Both the position numbers and the translations under genes were made by a program. A stretch of 48,500 nt of DNA, from positions 2,001,501-2,050,000 of the forward strand of contig WPIO01000053.1 in assembly GCA_009760855.2 (NCBI GenBank), written 5' to 3'. This DNA is from Cristatella mucedo. Lineage: Eukaryota; Bryozoa; Phylactolaemata; Cristatellidae. Below the pieces are notes generated by a model. The model worked only from the letters and a program-made list of their open reading frames with translations, was not told the DNA's origin and searched no databases. This document shows positions 41,813-48,500 of the stretch, in pieces (position 1 is the first letter of the stretch; every line of letters begins with the position of its first letter).

Positions 41813-42278
41813 TGGAAGCTAGAGCAAAGGCAGGAACAGATCGAATCAGATCGAACAGATCGAAGCCGCTGCAGATCGTCCGTCCGGGAGGCGAGCTGTA
41901 CGAGCTGCTGCACGAGGCACGTACAGCAGCTCGGCCAGCGAGCTGCTGCACGTGCTTCGGTGCCTAAACAGAGAAACTAGACAGCTACGAGCTAGTCACA
42001 CGTTGACTGAAGAGCGGCCAAGTCCTGATGTTGCGTTAGCGAATTCGAAAAAACACGTTACGCTGATCTTCAAATTGAAGGCCGCCCTCCTGACCAAAAG
42101 AGGTACACCGTAAGGTATCGGTAGGGATGAATGATCGAGCCTGGCTGTACCTTGTTCCCACGACTACGGGTGCAACAGGTCTCTACCGGTGCTCCAGTAG
42201 TGACAATTCGCCGGGCTGAAATTGCTGCTGTAAAAATTGGCGCGGCTTCACCTTTTAGGAGCAGCATTAGACGCCTAG

Positions 42279-42450
42279 TCTGGTTTTACTCAGAGGTTAA
42301 GGCGCTCGCTTTTAACGACCACGGGCGTGGCGAATGTGCTTGCGATGACAAGAGGTCGTGGGCTCGAGCCCCGTTGCGTAGGCACGTAGGCGACGCGCCT
42401 GCTTGCCTAGAGAGATTAAGCTCTCTAGGGGCGCTACACAAATGAATTAA
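42279..42450 (+). mobile_element. tRNA-headed SINE with LINE-like tail
   Basis: Box A-like CAGAGGTTAAGGCGCTCGC, box B GTCGTGGGCTCGAGCCCC, and a tail in which CTAGAGAG pairs with CTCTCTAG inside the outer stem. This copy has the best-preserved inner hairpin of the family. Confidence 0.8.
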
Positions 42451-42459
42451 ACATAAATC

Positions 42460-43699
42460 TCAACGCTGGGAAGACGACGACGCGCTGCGTTCGCAGACCG
42501 CTGGCCGCGCGACGCTCGCTCGTGAGCGTCGCGCCGGACTGTCGCCGGGCTGACGAAGTCGGTCTAAGCACTTCGCAGCGTGGCGACCATTGCAGCAGCA
42601 GCGAGGCGAATGCGACGGCGCAGCAGAACGGGCGCAGAGCGTCCGAGTGGGCGCGTGCTCGTGAGCCGCCAGGCGAGCGGGCAACGAGCGCTGCTGCTGC
42701 AAGCAAGCAGCAGCAGACGACAGCCGCGGCGACCGTCGACGACGGAACGTCAGTGCCTGAGCCTGTTCGTTTCTGTCGCAGGCAGCCGTTCGTTGGGCGC
42801 GCACCTTGGAGCGAGGCTAGCGGTTCGCGCTTTCCTTCGAGCGGCACTCCTGAGAGCGCCTCTCGGACGTTCCTTCCTCCCGCGTTCGGGAAACCTGTTC
42901 GGGAGACGTCCGCCGGCGGCAGCAGCGCGCCGATAGGGGGGCGGAGCGAGGTGGCGGCTGGAGTGAGAAGGAATCGCCGACGGACTGCGAGCGAGCGAGC
43001 GAGCGAGCGAGCGAGCGAGCGAACCGACGCGCTTAAAGCACCGCGCGACCGAAGCCGACAGTTCCGGTCGCGCGGTCTGCCAGTCTGCTGCGGTCGTCGA
43101 TGCCGGGAGCTCGCGAGAAGCCGTGGCGTCGCGGCAGTAATCTGTATACGCTCAACGCGCCATTCGAGGTTAGGAGTGCATTAAAACTAATCGCAGACGC
43201 TGCCTCGTCTAGCCCGCGCGCCCGCGTTCCGGCAGCGGAACGCCGGATAGGATCTCGAGAGAGAGACGAGAGATCGAGGCTACGACGCTACGACGAAGAG
43301 GAATATTTCGCGTACGCGACAGCCCCAAGAGCGAGAAAAACGACAGCAGCCACTTTGCGCAGCTCGCGTCCGGAGGGCAGGGCTACGGGCGCGGGGCAGC
43401 GTCTCAGGCGGTAGCATACCTACCGCCTGAGACGCGAGGGCACGCCGGCCGTGCGGTGCCGCCACGTCACCGGCGGGTCACTCGGTGCAAGCGGCGGCGG
43501 CGGCGGGCGCGCCGACGCGACGCTTTCAACCGCTCCTCCTTGAACTGACGTTCGGCAGCGCGACCAACGCCGAGAACCCGCCGCGTTCCCGGCGTCTGGA
43601 AGAGCGTCGGCGCGCCCTCGATCCGGGGGACGAAGCTCGAGGCCTGCTGCTGCTGCTGCGGCTCCCGGGTCACTATCTTCGCGCTGGCGCCTTCGCAGC

Positions 43700-43733
<34 letters not shown>

Positions 43734-44060
43734 AGCGCGAAGACCTAGCACGCTCGCTGCTACTTTTGCTCGCCGCTTGTACGCACGCTCGCCGCGGTAG
43801 GCGCGCGACTCGCCTCCAGGCGCCGTAGCTTTGCGCAGAACCGCGGTCAGCCTCAATCCGCTTCGAGCGAGCCCGGACGAGTGCTGGGTTACTCTCGGGT
43901 GGGGGGGCGGTGGTTGGGGGGGCGGTGGTTGGGTGGGGTGGGGGTGATGGTCCGTCCACCGCTCCAGTACGCACTGCGCCGTCCATCCGCCAGCATGCCC
44001 GCCAGCCCGCCCTTCCCTTGGCTCGCGCCTCCTCCAAGCAGCGCGAAGTCACGAGGTCAG
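42460..44060. other. CpG-rich block with long open frames on both strands
   Basis: A GC-rich, CpG-dense interval containing (GCGA)n at 42985-43021, (CGG)n at 43699-43733, and several hairpins: an 11-bp stem GCGCGACGCTC at 42507-42535 and a 16-bp perfect stem GCGTCTCAGGCGGTAG at 43399-43435. Long frames (42522-43184 +, 44052-43420 -) are expected from the GC content and are low-complexity. It may be a CpG-island-like promoter or unresolved first exon; nothing more specific can be read. Confidence 0.5.
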
Positions 44061-44164
44061 CGCTCCGAATGCGAAGTCTCCTGCTGCTGGGGACCGGCTG
44101 GTTGCGAGCAGTTTATTCGGCGCACCTGCATGTATCGCGCCTGCATGTATCGCTCAAGTTAATA

Positions 44165-44262
44165 GTAGTATTAATACATCTGTCATAACGCCCCACCACA
44201 GAGAGCTCAATCTCTTTCCAGGCAGGCACTTAAACATTTTCTGCAAAGGAAGCACGAGTCGT
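44165..44262 (-). mobile_element. CR1/L2-like LINE, 3' tail fragment
   Basis: Antisense tail (AGAGAGCTCAATCTCTTTCC and TTTTCTGCAAAGGAAGCACG), diverged, about 95 bp. Confidence 0.75.
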
Positions 44263-44269
44263 TCGCGTC

Positions 44270-44463
44270 CGCTCCTCGCCTCTCTTTCTCACTGTCTCTT
44301 TCACTCTCACTCTCCCACTCTCTCTCACACTTCATCTCTCTCACTTTCTCTCTCCTATACTCACCGGATATTTAGTGGTTGGACTGTTTGGTCTGTATCT
44401 GCGTGTCTCTCTTTCTCTCTCACACACACACAGTCTCTTTCTCTCTCCCTCACTGTCTCCTTC

Positions 44464-44523
<60 letters not shown>

Positions 44524-44560
44524 TTTTTCTCTCTCTTTCTCTCTCTCTCGTCTTGGGTCG
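44270..44560. repeat. CT-rich region with (CT)n core
   Basis: Imperfect CT/CTTT/CACA repeats. The pure CT core runs from about 44467 to 44519. Confidence 0.95.
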
Positions 44561-44709
44561 GCTAAGCTTCCAGGATCGGCAAACTGCACAGTCTACTCAT
44601 GCGCCTAGACCGTCGCCTTCCCGACGGCGCCCAGTGCAGGGACAAATGGCGGCCAGTGAGTGGCTGTGGATCTGCAGCTAGCCACACTGGCTCTCCGGAG
44701 CTCGGGGTA

Positions 44710-44783
44710 CGGACATTCCCCCTGGACGTTTCCCCCCCCCCCCCGACATGTCTACCCTGGGGTAGGACATTTCCTCCCCCAGG
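44710..44783. repeat. GGACATTTCC-type C-rich minisatellite, left cluster
   Basis: Recurring GGAC(A/G)TTTCC-like units: GGACATTCCCCC (44711), GGACGTTTCCCC (44724) and GGACATTTCCTCC (44766), with a 14-base C run. An inverted cluster of the same units lies at 45602-45682. Confidence 0.8.
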
Positions 44784-44787
44784 TATA

Positions 44788-44925
44788 TGGCTTAGGGTTT
44801 TAGGATTTCAGGTTTAGTGTTTAGGGTTTCAGGGTATAGAGTTAAGGTTTTAGGGTTTAGTGTTTAGGGTTTTAGGGTTTAGTATTTAGGGGCTTAGGGT
44901 TTAGGGTTTTAGGGTTTAAGGGGAC
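44788..44925. repeat. Degenerate telomere-like TTTAGGG/TTAGGG tract
   Basis: About 15 units of TTTAGGG, TTTTAGGG and variants (TTTAGTG, TTTCAGGG, TTTAAGG) in one orientation. The degenerate 7- to 8-mers make it an interstitial or decayed tract rather than an active telomere. Confidence 0.8.
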
Positions 44926-45049
44926 TGGGCCTTCGCCGCCTAAATCCGCCCTTGCTCGTATTCCTCGCTTTAATTAGTGCGTATTCGGGCGTAATGAGAT
45001 CTCTTGAGATCGAGTTATACTCAGTAGACCTCTGAGGCTTCGCGCTTAT

Positions 45050-45245
45050 TTGTGCATGCTGCCACTACCCACACTTGCATGCTGACCCTGTGCGTGTCAC
45101 CCCTAACCATGTTATTCATGTTGTTTATCAAGCATGATACTACTCACCATTCAATTGCGTTTCCCTTTGAAGCAAATTAAAAGCGCCCAGAAAGAGATTG
45201 AGTTCTCTGAGGGTGCTTTATTAAGTGCATTATTATTATTATTAT
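45050..45245 (+). mobile_element. CR1/L2-like LINE, 3' fragment
   Basis: Sense 3' UTR, tail hairpin (AAAGCGCCCAGAAAGAGATT) and ATT tail; close to the copy ending at 20601. Confidence 0.85.
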
Positions 45246-45486
45246 TTGCAGGAACGCGCGGCACGCCGTAGCGCGAGCCCGCTTTGACGGGTACGAACGC
45301 GTGCCTGGCGGCGTCGAGCGGGACCGAACTCCTGCGGGACCGAACTGTATAGCTCGCCGCTGCCGCTGCAGCCGCCGCCGCCGCCGCTACCGCTCGCTCC
45401 ATTAGAAAGCATCCTTCCACTCTATTCATCCTTCCAATTATACTGAGTTGGTTTTACTTCAATAGAGCGTAAACTTCATTTGATTA

Positions 45487-45506
45487 TATATATATATATG
45501 TGTGTG

Positions 45507-45566
<60 letters not shown>

Positions 45567-45580
45567 TGTGTGTGTGTATT
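45487..45580. repeat. (TA)n(GT)n(GCGT)n compound microsatellite
   Basis: TA units, then GT units, then about 15 TGCG tetranucleotides and GT again. It gives a spurious Cys/Val/Arg/Ala frame. Confidence 0.95.
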
Positions 45581-45601
45581 CCCAGTCACACATTCATCAA
45601 C

Positions 45602-45682
45602 ATAGGGGGAAATGCCCGAAGGAGGAAATGTCCTAAGGTCCACCAGGGGGGAAACGTCCAGGGGGAGGGAAGTGTCCTACAA
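45602..45682. repeat. C-rich minisatellite, inverted right cluster
   Basis: GGAAATGTCC, GGAAACGTCC and GGGAAGTGTCC units, the reverse complement of the units at 44710-44783. Confidence 0.8.
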
Positions 45683-45800
45683 CCCCGGCGCTCACTCTCG
45701 GTGCCACCACGTCTCGGTGCCACCACGTCTCGGCGCCACCACCACCTACAGGGGAGCCAGGTGCCAGGCCACCACCACCTACAGGGGAGCCCTCGGTCGG
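45683..45800. repeat. Short tandem duplications
   Basis: GTGCCACCACGTCTCG occurs twice, then CCACCACCTACAGGGGAGCC twice (45736 and 45770 region). Confidence 0.85.
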
Positions 45801-45924
45801 TAGGCAGCGGGAAGGGAAACGGCGCGACGAACCGGCTTTGCGGCTCTCACGCTAGAGTGAAGACCGACGGCTTCGGACGTGCAAGACAACGCTCAGCACT
45901 TGTACAGCGGCGACAGCGCGAGAA

Positions 45925-45982
45925 AGACCAGCTGAACTCATATATTGAAACTTTAAGCATAGCTAGTAAGTTTAAACTAGCT
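45925..45982 (+). mobile_element. LINE internal fragment (RT region)
   Basis: Encodes DQLNSYIETLSIASKFK, matching DQLNSYIETSHLASKFQ of the intact LINE. About 55 bp only, with neither end of the element. Confidence 0.75.
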
Positions 45983-46049
45983 AAACTTGCCGACAGGCCA
46001 TTCATCATAATATTTAATATATAAAACATTTATACTAAGTAAATTTATT

Positions 46050-47350
46050 AATAATACACTTGATAAAGCGCCCTCGGAGAACTCGATCTCTGTCTAGGCG
46101 CTTTGCATTTGCTGCAAAGGAAGCACGATCGAATGGGGAGTAATATCATGCTTGATAAACAACATGAATAACATGGTTAGGGGTGACACGCACAGGGTCA
46201 GCATGCAAGTAGTGTGTGTCACCAAGTGTGGGTAGTGGCAGCATGCACAGTGTCAACATACATAAGCACATAAAGGACGAATCACAAGGACCAACTAAAG
46301 GCTGTCATAAATAGGTGCATTTTCTAGTTTCTTTTTAAATGTGATCAAGTCAGGGGATGTCGTGGCGCAAGTCGGGAATGAGTTCCAGGCTTTGGGAGCA
46401 TATGAAATAAACTCTCGGTCTCCAAAGGATTTGAGGGTTGTACGATGTATAGGTAAACAGTTAGATTCCGAAAAGCGGGTGGTACGACGCTTAGCCTGAT
46501 GGGGAAGTAGATCTGGTAGGTAGGCTGGAGCTAAAGAATGAAGGGACCTGAAAGTGAGCGACAGAACCTTGAAGTCGATGCATTGCTTGATTGGGAGCCA
46601 GTGCACGTCAACGAGAATTGGTGTGATCTGGCAACTGCGACGCTCACGACAGACAAGCCTAGCTGATGAGTTTTACACCAGCTGTAAGCACCTGATTGCT
46701 CAGATCGGTAGACCAGCAAGCAGTGAGTCACAAAAGGCAAGACGGGATATCACAAATACATGGACCAGCTAAGATATGGTATCCCTATCTAAACAAGCCC
46801 GAATTTTAACAATGTTATGTAGCTGAAAGCAGGCAGACTTGACTGTGGAGCTAATGTGGTCGTCCAATGAAAGGTCACTTTGGAACATGACACTTATATT
46901 TCGTGAAGATTCAACAGGAGATATGCTGGCAGAGCCGAGTTTGAGCATTAGCCTTTCCAATTTCTAAATCACACTTGGTTTGCCCATAACTAGTAAGTTA
47001 GTTTTATCATCATTCAATTTAAGAAAATTTGCTGCCATCCATGTGTGGATGTCATCAATACATGGAGCAAGGGAGTTGAGAGAATTTGAGGTGATCGAGG
47101 GCTGGGAGGGATCAAAGCAAAGGTACAACTGAGTGTCATCCGCATAGAAGTGAAAGCCTAGATTGTGCTTGGCAATCACATCGGCAAGAGGGAGAGTATA
47201 AACCGTGAAAAGAACCGGACGTAGCACGGAGCCTTGAGGTACCCCATATTTCAGAGGTACCCCGGATGATCTTTGTCCATTCACGTCAATACTCTGGAGT
47301 CTCCCACTGAGACAGGACCTGAACCATTGCAGAGCAGTGCCAGTGATGCC
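46050..47350 (-). pseudogene. CR1/L2-like LINE, 5'-truncated copy with broken frame
   Basis: Antisense from tail hairpin (46060) to the segment encoding GITGTALQWF (47340). It keeps [13 protein letters not shown] and [10 protein letters not shown], but has frameshifts or stops near 46965 and 46750 and a short end (NAPIYDSL). It is intermediate in divergence between the young copies and the copy at 20760. Confidence 0.85.
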
Positions 47351-47731
47351 CATAATAATAATCGCTCTCAGGCAACTGGCTATTAATCCGGTGGACTCCA
47401 CTCCAACCTCCCCCTTTCCAACCTTCACCCCAATCTACCCCCTTCGGTGGGAAGGGGGCGTGCTGTCCACTCGCTTCGGTCATTGGACGTGCGAGCGGCC
47501 GAGCCCGACACCGGCAGTCGCACTCAACGTTCGGCAACGAGGCCACGCCCTCCAGCCGCCCTCGGCCTGAGCTACATTACTACATTACGCGAGCAAAATA
47601 TCTCCATTCCTCGCGGTCGAGATCGGCGGAGCTACCTCCCATTACACGTTTGCAGACGCTAACGTAGCTGTGCGACGGCCAGTGAGCCAATACTCAAATA
47701 CCGGGCCGAGCCGCTATCAGTGTTCAGGTAA
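47351..47731. other. No recognised gene or element
   Basis: GC-moderate sequence starting with ATAATAATAATC next to the LINE truncation. No convincing exon. Confidence 0.4.
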
Positions 47732-47893
47732 TGCCGAGCTGGTTTGGTCCAGCGGTCAAGGTGCTCTCGCCCCCCCACGACCAAGGTCTGGCTGAGGTCG
47801 TGGGCTCGGGCCCCCCCCGAGGCATATGTGAAGCGCCTGAATAGCGATCGAGTTCTCTTGGGGCGCTATACAAGTGAATTATTTATTACTTAT
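47732..47893 (+). mobile_element. tRNA-headed SINE with LINE-like tail
   Basis: The clearest copy. Box A region is CTGGTTTGGTCCAGCGGTC, box B is GTCGTGGGCTCGGGCCCC, then the tail GAAGCGCCTGAATAGCGATC...GTTCTCTTGGGGCGCTATAC and an ATTATTTATT end. Confidence 0.85.
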
Positions 47894-48011
47894 TTAATGT
47901 TCGTTTTTTAAGTTTTCGCAGCGCCGTTAAAAGGAGGAGCTGAGGAAGCAGCCAAAGAAGCGAGCCGGATTTCTGAGCGCATGCGCACTGCTCCATGCGA
48001 GCTTGCTGCAG

Positions 48012-48013
<2 letters not shown>

Positions 48014-48095
<82 letters not shown>

Positions 48096-48112
48096 GCTCT
48101 CTCTCTCTCTGT
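48014..48112. repeat. (CT)n microsatellite, about 48 units
   Basis: A nearly pure CT tract with one ATCG interruption near 48092; spurious Ser-Leu and Arg-Glu frames. Confidence 0.95.
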
Positions 48113-48480
48113 CGAGTTTCCACCGGCGGATTCCAACAGTCTCCTGTGCGTTCGGAGAGCCTTAACGGCCATCGCAATCGCTCGCGTTGGGCAATTGTTT
48201 CATTGCCCAACCCACGACCCACGACCCGGGGGTCGCGACGAGCGAGCACCTTACACATTGGCCAAAATTCAGGTACGGCTTTTTTACCTGAGAAATTTAA
48301 AAAAAACATCCTTAACTGTGCTTCATTGGGGGGGTTAAGGATCAGTAAGATGGGGGAGTGAGCAAACTGGGAAAAGAAATGGACCTAGAACTGGCAGATA
48401 GATCCTCAGACATGCATTCCTACCCCGTCACGTGACATCAGCTTCACGTCGCCGACTTTTAATCCCACAACAAAATACTA
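48113..48480. other. No recognised gene or element
   Basis: Short inverted motif TTGGGCAAT...ATTGCCCAA around 48187-48212 and CCCACGACCCACGACCCGGGGGTCG near 48212; otherwise nothing recognised. Confidence 0.4.
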
Positions 48481-48500
48481 GTTGATTTAACAGCCTCTTA
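48481..48500. repeat. Start of interspersed repeat, cut by window end
   Basis: GTTGATTTAACAGCCTC resembles the opening GCTGATTTAGCAGCCTC of the repeat at 10649 and its relative at 27341. Confidence 0.3.

Noticed and set aside
42522-43184. 220-codon + frame and 210-codon - frame in the CpG block
   Set aside because: Both strands are open because of GC content; sequence is simple Ala/Arg/Ser and includes translated (GCGA)n and (CGG)n repeats.

Overview
The window looks like nuclear DNA from an animal, probably an invertebrate; I cannot name the phylum. The coding exons are GC-rich, separated by long introns, and bounded by canonical GT/AG sites that agree in reading phase. The rest is packed with non-LTR retrotransposons, tRNA-headed SINEs, Tc1/mariner relics, palindromic elements and microsatellites. 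No prokaryotic operon, CRISPR array or intact tRNA/rRNA gene is visible. Functional names rest on motifs read by eye.

Host gene, about 2.0-26.8 kb, + strand. Six GC-rich exons (2021-3033, 7532-9786, 15859-16026, 19653-19756, 23191-23631, about 26532-26762) fit one gene model. Four consecutive junctions agree in phase (2/2, 1/1, 1/1, 0/0). The product would be a large Ala/Glu/Arg-rich coiled-coil protein with two TQT motifs typical of dynein light chain LC8 ligands and basic, possibly nuclear-localising, patches near the C-terminus. I do not recognise the family. Its introns carry most of the transposons of the left half.

Mobile elements. The dominant family is a CR1/L2-like LINE. One copy (11451 to about 15035, - strand) keeps an uninterrupted 955-codon endonuclease-reverse transcriptase frame. 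A 5'-truncated sister (16370-17592) is about 98% identical by eye, and more than ten further truncated or decayed copies are scattered on both strands. A second LINE family is present as relics near 24.5-25.4, 35.8-36.3 and 38.7 kb. At least five tRNA-headed SINEs (4.45, 34.05, 41.2, 42.3 and 47.7 kb) end in the same hairpin tail as the LINE, a likely SINE-LINE partnership. Two broken Tc1/mariner-like transposases lie at 27.5-28.05 kb (+) and 29.4-30.2 kb (-).

Right half, 27-48.5 kb. No confident host exon is seen here. It holds five long, nearly perfect inverted repeats (28.5, 28.6, 30.3, 31.3 and 40.9 kb), several with TA-repeat cores and two flanked by TA. It also holds a diverged antisense 18S rRNA relic (31.66-32.0 kb, perhaps to 32.56 kb), a long CTG/CAG tract, a CpG-rich block (42.46-44.06 kb), and a degenerate telomere-like TTTAGGG tract between inverted copies of a C-rich minisatellite (44.7-45.7 kb).
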